Positions 1-6,583 of a stretch of 8,444 nt of DNA are shown piece after piece (within the stretch, counting starts at the first letter, position 1; each line of letters opens with the position of its first letter). The notes under the pieces are model-generated. The model was given only the letters and a program-made list of their open reading frames with translations. It did not search any database and was not told the origin of the DNA. Made by a program: the position numbers and the translations under genes. The DNA lies in contig JAUZQI010000065.1 in assembly GCA_030951095.1 (NCBI GenBank), positions 1-8,444 of the forward strand, read 5' to 3'. Source of the DNA: Mariprofundus sp. Lineage in GTDB: Bacteria; Pseudomonadota; Zetaproteobacteria; Mariprofundales; Mariprofundaceae.

Positions 1-131
1 TCTCACCCATGTCTCGCATTGCAGCGGCACGTTGTTGCCATGCGATTCCAAACAATGGTCGAGGCACTGCCCGTCTTTTCAATGTGAACGCTGCGTTGAT
101 GGATCGGGTCTTTAATCAGGCAGCCATCTGA
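1..131 (-). pseudogene. Glucose-6-phosphate 1-epimerase (YeaD-type mutarotase) remnant, frameshifted, cut by window edge
   Basis: Read on the minus strand, bases 125 to 45 encode CLIKDPIHQRSVHIEK followed by TGSASTIVWN. A one-base shift at about 44 then gives AWQQRAAAMRDMGE up to the window edge. Together these match the C-terminal signature of the D-hexose-6-phosphate mutarotase family (an I-DP segment, a K-GS-STVVWNPW core, then an A-A-MADMGD segment). Intact members interconvert hexose-6-phosphate anomers. Here VWN and AW are separated by four bases instead of three, so the frame is broken. The roughly 220 residues expected upstream are missing: all minus frames above 131 lack the family's sugar-binding motifs, and recG occupies the space. 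I read it as a 5'-truncated, frameshifted pseudogene. A sequencing indel could explain the frame break but not the missing N-terminal part. The match is by eye over about 40 residues. Confidence 0.6.
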
Positions 132-494
132 GCTGCTTGCAAAAGGCTGAGTGGATGAGTTGCAATCCCACTTCGAGTGCATTTTTGGAATGGAATGAAG
201 AGCATGGTGGTTCCATTCTCCGAAATTCCAGTTCGTAGTGCGCCGGAGTTGGGAAGTAAATCGTCATTCACGACTTTTGCAAGCGGCTCATCTGCTGTAC
301 CTAGGGAAGCGCTGATCAAACCATGATTCGCGATCCTGCATGTGAAATTAACGATTTCTTCGTTAAAACCGGGATGCTCTGATTCATGCGATTTTCCCTC
401 TGAAACAGACAAGCTTTCAGGTTCTTATGTTGACTGCAATTCGTTACTTGATCTGTTGGTTGAGCATTGGTTGAGCATCGGTCAATATCAGCCC
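132..494. other. No convincing gene; recG upstream region
   Basis: No reading frame here resembles a known family. An open frame on the minus strand (412 to 116, TTG start) and a 50-codon ATG frame on the minus strand (267 to 115) both lack a Shine-Dalgarno. The recG frame is open back to a GTG at 342, but its first 51 codons do not resemble RecG. The recG promoter should lie here or further upstream. A TTGACT hexamer at 430-435 has no good -10 partner, so I call no promoter. Confidence 0.4.
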
Positions 495-2513
495 ATGTAC
501 GACTTGTTTGTTCGGCCATTGACCGCCATTCCCGGAATCGGTGTTGCGTTGGAAAAACGGCTTATGGCTCGTGGTGTGAGTTGTCTCGGGGATCTGTTAC
601 TGCATTTGCCAAAGGATTATATCGATGATCGCCATATTCAGTCTATTGATCAGCTGACGGAAGGGGTGAGTGCACGCATTTGCGGACGCATTTTATCCAG
701 ACACGCACGTGGTTTTGGGCGTAACCGGCAGGTGATTTTAACACTTGTCGATAATTCGGGGAAAATTTCGCTCAACTTTTTTCATTCCGGTTACATGTTG
801 GCCGATGCTCGGTTGTCCGAGGGACGCGAAATTTCTGTGCGTGGCACTGCCGAATGCTGGAAAGGCCATTGGCAGATGAATCATCCTGAATGGTGTGTCG
901 TCGAGGCATTTAAACCCGGATTTCAACCGGTTTATGGGTCACTTGCAGGGCTTACCGGCAAACGGATTAGTACAATGATACAGCATGTGCTGGCCATGTT
1001 ACCGGCCAGTGGCGGCAGCCCTCTTGATGATGTGCTGGTAAACACGCCCCATTTACTTTCGTTGCACCGGGCACTTAAGCAATTGCATGCACCGAATGAA
1101 CAGAATGATGGGTTACTGGAGAATGCCACCCTGCGTCTGAAAAGCGAAGAGGTGATTGTCTATCTTCACCTGATGCGCGAAAAAAAACAGCAGGCTGATT
1201 GTCAAGCCCTATCGTTGCTTGCAGAGCAATTCAGTGACCAAGTATTAAACAGTTTCCCTTTTCCTCTGACCAAAGCACAACAAGAGGTTTGGCACGATAT
1301 TTCTGACGATCTACAGTCCGGCAGGCGAATGCATCGGCTACTGCAGGGTGATGTGGGTGCAGGCAAAACCTGGGTTGCTGCACTAGCCATGGCCAAGGCC
1401 GCCGGTTGTGGTTATCAGGCGGCGCTACTTGCGCCGACCGAAGTGCTGGCCAACCAGCATGCCGATACATTACGTGAACTGTTTGCACCAGCGGGGCTTG
1501 AAATCGCGTTATTGACTGGAAGCACGAAGGCAAAAGTACGGCGTGAAATCATTGCGGGATTAGGTGGGAACACGCTGAAGCTGATAGTCGGTACGCATGC
1601 CTTGCTGACGGATGACATAGTATTTAATCACCTGGCTTTGGCATTAGTGGATGAGCAGCATCGTTTCGGTGTACGTCAGCGCTGGGCACTGGCTGATAAA
1701 CAACACGATGACCAGAACGCCATTCACCTGCTTGGTATGACAGCTACGCCGATTCCACGCACACTGGCTTTATCACTCTATGGTGATATGGATTTATCGA
1801 TTATGCGCGGCATGCCACCGGGCAGAAAACCGGTGGAAACACGCGTGATCGCGGCACATAAAATGAAGCCGTTAGCTGATGGAATACAACGCATACTTGA
1901 TGCTGGTGGGCGTATTTACTGGATTGTACCGCGTATTGACGAAGATGAGGATGGTGTATCGGTTGATCAACGGGTGGATTTGTTAAAAGGCTATTTCCCC
2001 GGTGCTCATGTTTTGGGTTTGCACGGGCGCATGAAATCAAAAGACAAACAGGCGGCGCTGGGAACGTTTGCATCGGGTTCGTGCAAAATCATTGTTTCTA
2101 CTACGGTCGTCGAAGTGGGTGTGAATGTACCCGAAGCTCGTTTGATAGTGATTGAACAGGCTGAATCTTACGGGTTAGCGCAACTGCATCAGCTCAGGGG
2201 GCGGGTAGGACGATCGCATGAGCAGAGTTATTGCATGTTAGTTGCCGGAGAACAGATATCCGAAACAGCGATGGGGCGATTGAAGTTGATGGTTCATACG
2301 CATGATGGTCTGGAATTGGCTGAAGCCGACCTGGCATTACGTGGTGGTGGTGATGCTGTCGGCACTCGCCAGCATGGGGATGCCGGTTTCCGGCTGCTTA
2401 ATATGGCAGAAGATGCAGGACTTATTCGCCAGTGGTTCGAAGCTTTGCCAAAATTTACGCCGAACACAGCCATGCAACAGTTCTGGCGGCCGCTTGCAGA
2501 AGCAACCGATTAG
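495..2513 (+). CDS. recG: ATP-dependent DNA helicase RecG
   Basis: RecG is a superfamily 2 translocase that remodels stalled replication forks, D-loops, R-loops and Holliday junctions. From Met at 495 the protein has 672 residues, close to E. coli RecG (693). The N-terminus shows PLTAIPGIG and LLLHLPKDY, as in E. coli RecG. A wedge/OB-fold domain follows (about residues 55-160), with SARICGRIL and a later HWQMNHPEW. Helicase motifs are complete: LTKAQQ, Walker A GDVGAGKT (285-292), APTEVLANQH, DEQH box (386-389), GMTATPIPRTLAL, LHGRMKSKDK, STTVVEVGVNVP, and QLRGRVGR (566-573). The TRG region (LALRGGGDAVGTRQHG) is present, with GGG where many homologues have GPG. The frame is open back to a GTG at 342, but those 51 residues do not look like RecG, and Met 495 sits about eight residues before the conserved PLT as expected. 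Neither start has a clear Shine-Dalgarno. It is first in a tight operon with apaG 19 bp downstream. Confidence 0.95.
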   Translation: MYDLFVRPLTAIPGIGVALEKRLMARGVSCLGDLLLHLPKDYIDDRHIQSIDQLTEGVSARICGRILSRHARGFGRNRQVILTLVDNSGKISLNFFHSGYMLADARLSEGREISVRGTAECWKGHWQMNHPEWCVVEAFKPGFQPVYGSLAGLTGKRISTMIQHVLAMLPASGGSPLDDVLVNTPHLLSLHRALKQLHAPNEQNDGLLENATLRLKSEEVIVYLHLMREKKQQADCQALSLLAEQFSDQVLNSFPFPLTKAQQEVWHDISDDLQSGRRMHRLLQGDVGAGKTWVAALAMAKAAGCGYQAALLAPTEVLANQHADTLRELFAPAGLEIALLTGSTKAKVRREIIAGLGGNTLKLIVGTHALLTDDIVFNHLALALVDEQHRFGVRQRWALADKQHDDQNAIHLLGMTATPIPRTLALSLYGDMDLSIMRGMPPGRKPVETRVIAAHKMKPLADGIQRILDAGGRIYWIVPRIDEDEDGVSVDQRVDLLKGYFPGAHVLGLHGRMKSKDKQAALGTFASGSCKIIVSTTVVEVGVNVPEARLIVIEQAESYGLAQLHQLRGRVGRSHEQSYCMLVAGEQISETAMGRLKLMVHTHDGLELAEADLALRGGGDAVGTRQHGDAGFRLLNMAEDAGLIRQWFEALPKFTPNTAMQQFWRPLAEATD

Positions 2514-2532
2514 CTGATAGTGGAGGAGATAG

Positions 2533-2910
2533 ATGAATGTGGTTTGCCCAGTTGTTGTCGAAGTGAATCCGGAATATTCACCCGAACATTCCGAGCCGGA
2601 ACAGAATCATTATGTGTTCATCTATTACATCAGCATTCAAAACAGGGGTAGGCAGGCGGCACAACTGATTAGCCGCCACTGGGTAATTACTGATGCCAAT
2701 GGAAAGGTTGAGGAGGTGCGAGGCGATGGTGTCGTGGGTGAACAGCCTGTTCTCGCTCCAGGCGATGAACACTGCTACAACAGCTTCTGTGTATTGGAAA
2801 CACATGTCGGCTGCATGCAGGGCAGTTATATGATGCTGGGGGAGGATGGCCGTTATTTTGATGCGCCTATTCCAGCTTTTACACTGGCTGTACCCGGGGC
2901 GCTCAACTGA
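2533..2910 (+). CDS. apaG: ApaG (Co2+/Mg2+ efflux-associated) protein
   Basis: The product is 125 residues, the same length as E. coli ApaG, and is colinear with it. It has a YVFIYYISIQN-GR strand, the SRHWVITDANG segment, the glycine motif GDGVVG (64-69) followed by QPVLAPG, the MQGSY segment (95-99), and an IPAFTLAVP end. ApaG is a single fibronectin-III-like beta-sandwich domain of unsettled biochemical role. The E. coli gene lies beside apaH, and the Salmonella homologue CorD is linked to cobalt and magnesium transport. A strong Shine-Dalgarno GGAGGAG (2522-2528) sits four bases before the ATG and fixes the start. The gene is 19 bp after recG and its stop overlaps the next gene, so the three are probably one transcript. 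No apaH or ksgA neighbour is visible here. Confidence 0.95.
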   Translation: MNVVCPVVVEVNPEYSPEHSEPEQNHYVFIYYISIQNRGRQAAQLISRHWVITDANGKVEEVRGDGVVGEQPVLAPGDEHCYNSFCVLETHVGCMQGSYMMLGEDGRYFDAPIPAFTLAVPGALN

Positions 2911-3560
2911 ACGCTTATCCGGTTTTATACAGCTTTCGCCGCTGCCCTTATGCCATGCGGACTCGCATGGTTTTGCGTATGGCCGGAATACAGTGTGAAA
3001 TACGTGAAGTTGTACTGAAAGACAAACCGCAGGCAATGCTGGATATATCGCCCAAGGGAACTGTGCCGGTGCTGCAATTGCCTGATGGCCGAATAATTGA
3101 TGAAAGTTTTGAGATCATGTGCTGGGCATTGGCTGTGAATGATCCGGAACAGTGTCTATGTCCGGAGAATGGCTCCCCTGTCGAAATGCTTGCGTTGATA
3201 CGGTTGAATGATAGCGAGTTCAAGTTCCATCTGGATCGCTATAAATATCCTCAACGATTCGGTAAGTCGGTGGATGCCGGGCATCATTTTTCCCGGGCCT
3301 GTGAATTCCTTGCCATACTTGATAGCAGATTGAATCAGACCAGCTTTCTTTTCGGCGCAGGTGCAAGCCTTGCTGATGTTGCATTGTTTCCCTTTGTGCG
3401 ACAGTTCGCTTCAGTTGATCCGGAAACGTTCGGACAGTTATCTTGTTCCCATGTTCAGTATTGGTTGGGTTACTGGCTTGGAAATATGCACTTTTTACAT
3501 GTGATGAAAAAATTTCCTCAGTGGCATGTGGGGGATAACAGTACATTTTTATTGCCATAG
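2907..3560 (+). CDS. Glutathione S-transferase family protein (CPYAMR type), probable CUG start
   Basis: This is a two-domain GST-like protein of about 217 residues. The thioredoxin-fold N-terminal domain begins YPVLYSFRRCPYAMR, with a candidate catalytic Cys13. It continues with SPKGTVPVL (cis-Pro54) and IDESFEIM, whose Glu66-Ser67 normally bind the glutathione gamma-glutamyl group. The helical C-terminal domain has LDRYKYPQRF and the N-capping box SLAD (154-157) in SLADVALFPFVRQF. The first in-frame ATG (2955) would remove the first beta strand and the CPYA active site. The frame is open upstream to 2862 but has no ATG, GTG or TTG there. The best candidate is CTG at 2907, which overlaps the apaG stop as CTGA, like the common ATGA coupling. 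The substrate is unknown; reduction or glutathionylation of a small molecule is inferred from the fold. The family assignment is firm; the exact start is inferred. Confidence 0.85.
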   Translation: MNAYPVLYSFRRCPYAMRTRMVLRMAGIQCEIREVVLKDKPQAMLDISPKGTVPVLQLPDGRIIDESFEIMCWALAVNDPEQCLCPENGSPVEMLALIRLNDSEFKFHLDRYKYPQRFGKSVDAGHHFSRACEFLAILDSRLNQTSFLFGAGASLADVALFPFVRQFASVDPETFGQLSCSHVQYWLGYWLGNMHFLHVMKKFPQWHVGDNSTFLLP

Positions 3561-3602
3561 TGTGAGGTGAATCACTTCCTGTTTGTTTTAGCTCCATACT
3601 AT
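3561..3602 (+). promoter_or_regulatory. Candidate class II CRP-like promoter
   Basis: TGTGA at 3561-3565 and TCAC at 3572-3575 are separated by six bases (GGTGAA). This matches nine of the ten core bases of the CRP consensus TGTGA-N6-TCACA; the last base is T. A TACTAT -10-like hexamer lies at 3597-3602. If transcription starts near 3609-3610, the palindrome is centred about 41 bases upstream, the usual class II activator position. The -35 slot (about 3574-3579, CTTCCT) is poor, as expected for an activator-dependent promoter. It begins just after the GST stop and would drive the small gene at 3647. The regulator could be CRP or a related family member. Binding is not shown. Confidence 0.4.
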
Positions 3603-3646
3603 TCGCGTTGTGGATGTAAAAGATCACTTGGTCACAGGAGTCAATA

Positions 3647-3760
3647 ATGTTTGAAAAACATGTTAAAAACAAAGAATCGAATATAGAAAAGAAAAGCGAG
3701 AGCAAAGTTACACGTACCGTAATTCATTCTTTCCCGCGCCCGCTTTTTTCCCATAAGTAG
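3647..3760 (+). CDS. Small hypothetical basic protein, 37 residues
   Basis: ATG is preceded by AGGAG (3636-3640) with six bases of spacing, a well-formed Shine-Dalgarno. The 37-residue product begins MFEKHVKNKESNIEKKSES, a charged, probably helical or disordered stretch rich in Lys and Glu. It ends VIHSFPRPLFSHK, with a proline-flanked FPRPLF core. It is net positive, with no cysteine, signal peptide or membrane segment. I do not recognise the family. Its own Shine-Dalgarno and the CRP-like site upstream support a real gene. Against it are its short length and an AAA/GAA-rich stretch that could be chance. Its TAG ends on the base before the ygiQ stop on the other strand, so the two genes converge with no spacer. 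Confidence 0.45.
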   Translation: MFEKHVKNKESNIEKKSESKVTRTVIHSFPRPLFSHK

Positions 3761-5875
3761 TTATTGGCGCTTTTTGCGTCTGTTTTTTCGTAATGGCTGA
3801 TGCCGTTGTGATCGAAGATTCATTCGAGCATTTCTCCCTGGTGGGGGGACAAGACATTCAGGGCCGTTGCCGATCAGATCGGTGCGGCCCATTTTTTTCA
3901 GTGCATCCCTTAACAAATTCCAGTTTTTCGGATCATGATAACGCAGCAGTGTCTTGTGCAGATCACGCTGCTTTTTTCTTTTTGGTGTAAACACACTTTC
4001 ACTGTTTTTCCTGATTTTCCGCAAAGGATTTTTCCCTGAATAATACATGGCCGATGCCGTCGCCATTGGCGACGGAAGGAATGCCTGAACCTGATCCGGT
4101 TTGAAGCGGTTGGCTTTCAGCCATAGCGCCAGATTTAGCATATCTTCATCGGTGCAGCCTGGATGGGCGGCAATAAAGTAGGGGATCAGATACTGCTTCT
4201 TGCCGGCTTTTTTCGAAGCCTGTTCAAACATTTTTCTGAACCGTACAAAGCTTTCAACTCCCGGCTTCATCATCTTGGAAAGTGTATCTTTTTCAGTATG
4301 TTCCGGGGCTATCTTCAAGTAACCTCCGACATGGTGGGTGGCGAGCTCTTCGATATATTCGGGTGATTCAACAGCCAGATCGTAACGCAGGCCGGAAGCG
4401 ATAAAGATACGCTTGATGCCACGAATGCTGCGGGCTCGGCGATAAAGATGGATCAGCGGAGTGTGATCAGTATTCAGGTTTTTACAGATGCCGGGAAAGA
4501 CACACGATGGCCGGCGACATGCAGCTTCAATTTCTGCTGACTTACAGGCCAGCCGGTACATATTGGCAGTCGGACCACCAAGATCGGAAATACTGCCGGC
4601 AAAGCCGGGTGTTTTATCACGGATATTTTCGATTTCTCTGATGATCGAGTTCTCTGAACGGCTCTGGATGATGCGCCCTTCATGTTCGGTGATGGAGCAG
4701 AATGTACAGCCGCCGAAACAGCCACGCATGATATTGACCGAATGTTTAATCATCTCATAAGCTGGTATGCGAGCATTGCCATAAGAGGTGTGTGGAGTAC
4801 GAGAATAAGGAAGATCGAACACTGAATCCATTTCTTCGGTGACAAGCGGTATGGCGGGAGGATTGAGCCATACATCGCGTGTGCCATGTTGCTGTATCAG
4901 AGCACGGGCATTGCCGGGGTTGGTTTCCAGGTGCATTAAACGCGACGCATGGGCATAGAGAACGGGATCAGCCTTTACTGCTTCATATGAGGGTAGACGA
5001 ATCACAGTTGCGGCACGATTCAGCTTTAGATGTGCGATTGGAATTCGCACCTCGTTGATTTGATCGGAGTCACTGCCTTTTGTACAGGTCGCACTGCCGG
5101 ATGAGTTTTCCATTGCATAGGGGTTGGTGTGCTCAATCAACGCTCCCGGAATATCGATTTCAGTCGAATCTATTTCCGACCAACCGGACGGAATTTCCCG
5201 TCGCATGAAAGCCGTGCCGCGAATATCAGTCATGGTCTTGATGGATTCACAGTTAGCGAGTCGGTGTGCAATCTCAATGATCTGACGTTCGGCGTTACCA
5301 AACACCAGCATGTCCGCCTTGGAATCCGGCAGGACGGACCTTTTTACCGTATCCGACCAGTAATCGTAATGGGCGATTCGACGCAAGCTTGCTTCGATAC
5401 TGCCGATAATCACAGGAACACCCTTGAATGCTTCACGACAGCGTTGGGCATACACAGTTACGGATCGGTCAGGCCGTTTGCCAGCCACGCCGTCTGGCGT
5501 ATAGGCATCATCAGATCGAATGCGGCGTTCGGATGTGTAGTGATTTACCATCGAATCCATATTGCCGGAGGTAACGCCGAAAAAGAGATTTGGCTTGCCA
5601 AGAGAACGGAAATCGGCAGCTGATTTCCAGTCTGGCTGGGAAATAACTCCAACCCGGAAACCCTGTGCTTCCAGCGTTCGGCCGATGACAGCCATGCCGA
5701 AACTTGGGTGATCCACATAGGCGTCGCCGGTAACGATAATGATATCGCAGCTATCCCATCCGAGCCTGTCCATTTCGGTTTTGCTCATCGGCAGTTGAGA
5801 AATTGCGGGGAACTCGAGCCGGTATTTAGGCCAGCTTAAAAGAGTTCGGACATTGGGTGAGTGGTGGGCTGGCAT
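3761..5875 (-). CDS. ygiQ: YgiQ family radical SAM protein (UPF0313)
   Basis: The 704-residue protein follows E. coli YgiQ (739) almost throughout. The N-terminal part has [73 protein letters not shown] and [11 protein letters not shown]. The radical SAM core carries CFGGCTFC at 386-393, a CxxxCxxC motif (Cys386, 390, 393) for a 4Fe-4S cluster with SAM, followed by [14 protein letters not shown]. Later landmarks are [26 protein letters not shown] and the DUF3362-type C-terminus with [11 protein letters not shown]. The tail is short and basic, ending RKNRRKKRQ, and shorter than in E. coli. A linker near residues 255-275 is low in conservation. The reaction catalysed by YgiQ is unknown. AGGGTG about five bases before the ATG is a fair Shine-Dalgarno. 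The gene is monocistronic here and converges on the small gene at 3647. Confidence 0.95.
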   Translation of the reverse strand: MPAHHSPNVRTLLSWPKYRLEFPAISQLPMSKTEMDRLGWDSCDIIIVTGDAYVDHPSFGMAVIGRTLEAQGFRVGVISQPDWKSAADFRSLGKPNLFFGVTSGNMDSMVNHYTSERRIRSDDAYTPDGVAGKRPDRSVTVYAQRCREAFKGVPVIIGSIEASLRRIAHYDYWSDTVKRSVLPDSKADMLVFGNAERQIIEIAHRLANCESIKTMTDIRGTAFMRREIPSGWSEIDSTEIDIPGALIEHTNPYAMENSSGSATCTKGSDSDQINEVRIPIAHLKLNRAATVIRLPSYEAVKADPVLYAHASRLMHLETNPGNARALIQQHGTRDVWLNPPAIPLVTEEMDSVFDLPYSRTPHTSYGNARIPAYEMIKHSVNIMRGCFGGCTFCSITEHEGRIIQSRSENSIIREIENIRDKTPGFAGSISDLGGPTANMYRLACKSAEIEAACRRPSCVFPGICKNLNTDHTPLIHLYRRARSIRGIKRIFIASGLRYDLAVESPEYIEELATHHVGGYLKIAPEHTEKDTLSKMMKPGVESFVRFRKMFEQASKKAGKKQYLIPYFIAAHPGCTDEDMLNLALWLKANRFKPDQVQAFLPSPMATASAMYYSGKNPLRKIRKNSESVFTPKRKKQRDLHKTLLRYHDPKNWNLLRDALKKMGRTDLIGNGPECLVPPPGRNARMNLRSQRHQPLRKNRRKKRQ

Positions 5876-5908
5876 TTGCGCACCCTAACAGCAATCTGCA
5901 TGGATACT

Positions 5909-5936
5909 TATGTAGATTGTTCTAAAAAACATTCAA
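5909..5936 (-). promoter_or_regulatory. ygiQ: Weak candidate ygiQ promoter
   Basis: On the minus strand TTGAAT (plus 5936-5931) and TACATA (plus 5914-5909) are 16 bases apart, about 34 bases before the ygiQ start. The -35 resembles TTGACA at four of six bases; the -10 is weak. The surrounding 5900-6030 stretch is AT-rich. I list it only as the best-placed candidate. Confidence 0.25.
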
Positions 5937-5993
5937 GTCACTGATAAATAACAATAAGCGTTTTCATTTATGATAGCGTAAAGTGCAAGGGTT

Positions 5994-6027
5994 GGTGATA
6001 TTTTCACTGCGGTGATAAATGTTCACG
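5994..6027. repeat. Tandem GTGA...TCAC operator-like repeat
   Basis: GGTGATA occurs at 5994-6000 and again at 6011-6017, a 17-base period. Each copy is followed by a TCAC half: GTGA-N5-TCAC at 5995-6007 and GTGA-N7-TCAC at 6012-6026. So there are two tandem inverted repeats with unequal spacers. They lie between ygiQ and the VanZ remnant, about 120 bases upstream of the ygiQ start codon. Spacers of 5 and 7 do not fit the CRP spacing of 6. This could be a double operator for ygiQ or for the dead gene, or chance. Confidence 0.3.
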
Positions 6028-6188
6028 CACTCGAGTATGCTGCACTTTTTTGTATTGTCATCGGGCAAATCAACGGCAATCAGAACAGTTGCAGAGTATT
6101 TTTAGTCAAGCTAAATAGTTACTGCGGAGGCTATTCACTTGAGATATCGTCGCTTTATGCGGTGGTGTTGATTATATTTTTCGCATGT

Positions 6189-6566
6189 ATGGGCCACCTT
6201 CTATCTCTTGGGCGATTTTACTGGGTGTATACTGAGTTGTTTATTTTTCTCATGTCCGACCAGTCGATGCTGCCAATGTCGGATCTGTTCCATACGCAGG
6301 GTAAACTCATTCACGTTGCAGCTTATGCTATGGTAGCATTATTGTTCTGGCAGGCATGACGAGAGCATTTGCATAAACATCTACTGGTAATCCTGACTGT
6401 GTTGTTCTGCTCGGTTTATGGCATAACAGATGAGTAGCATGAGTTATTTGTACCCGGAGGGGATGTCAGTTATTAAGATTGGCTGGCTGATACGCTGGAG
6501 GCTTTTTTGTTGACAATCATACTGTATAACAGGGAGTTTGTGACATTGCGAGTAATAAAAATATGA
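6189..6566 (+). pseudogene. VanZ-family membrane protein pseudogene (three in-frame stops)
   Basis: One reading frame carries the hallmarks of a VanZ-like protein from end to end but is cut three times. Segments in order are GRFYWVYTELFIFLMSDQS, KLIHVAAYAMVALLFWQA, stop TGA (6357), HKHLLVILTVLFCSVYGITDE, stop TAG (6435), HELFVPGGDVSY, stop TAA (6474), DWLADTLEAFLLTIIL, and a final TGA at 6564-6566. The family pattern is roughly K-HF-AY..., YGISDE-HQLFVPGRD-S, DWLADTLGA. The TGA may come from CGA (Arg); TAG after DE replaces an aromatic or other residue. Conserved positions are also altered: FVPGR is FVPGG and DTLGA is DTLEA. No indel is needed. All three stop types occur, so a changed genetic code cannot rescue it. 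The open frame reaches back to 6012, but the VanZ-like part starts near an ATG at 6189. VanZ-family proteins are small multi-pass membrane proteins, a few tied to teicoplanin resistance, most of unknown role. Confidence 0.8.
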
Positions 6567-6572
6567 ATGGAA

Positions 6573-6583
6573 GGGGGGAAGGG
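6573..6583 (+). promoter_or_regulatory. Purine-rich Shine-Dalgarno that decides the nnr start
   Basis: The run GGGGGGAAGGG lies directly before the ATG at 6584. An in-frame ATG at 6563 has no ribosome binding site of its own, and its first seven codons consist largely of this tract, so 6584 is the better start. The upstream VanZ-remnant frame ends at 6566. Confidence 0.6.

Noticed and set aside
3..131. Plus-strand open frame ending NVNAALMDRVFNQAAI then TGA, as a partial upstream gene
   Set aside because: No family resemblance, and the opposite strand of the same bases matches the mutarotase C-terminus.
115..267. 50-codon minus-strand frame beginning MTIYFPTPAHYELEFRR
   Set aside because: No Shine-Dalgarno or family resemblance, and it lies in the degraded stretch next to a pseudogene piece. 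Length is within chance expectation.
2578..3036. 152-codon minus-strand frame opposite apaG and the GST gene
   Set aside because: It is antisense to the well-conserved ApaG and GST N-terminal sequences and has no recognisable motifs.
3220..3705. 161-codon minus-strand frame opposite the GST 3' end and small gene
   Set aside because: Shadow of the GST reading frame. The composition looks random and no domain is visible.
5129..5623. 164-codon plus-strand frame inside ygiQ
   Set aside because: Opposite strand of conserved YgiQ sequence with no family signal of its own.
5995..6026. CRP sites upstream of ygiQ
   Set aside because: The GTGA and TCAC halves are 5 and 7 bases apart, not the 6 required for CRP-type spacing.
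6357..6476. Stop-codon recoding (for example Trp or selenocysteine at TGA) to rescue the VanZ frame
   Set aside because: TGA, TAG and TAA all occur in the same short frame and conserved residues are changed too, so decay is simpler. Other genes here end normally with all three stops.
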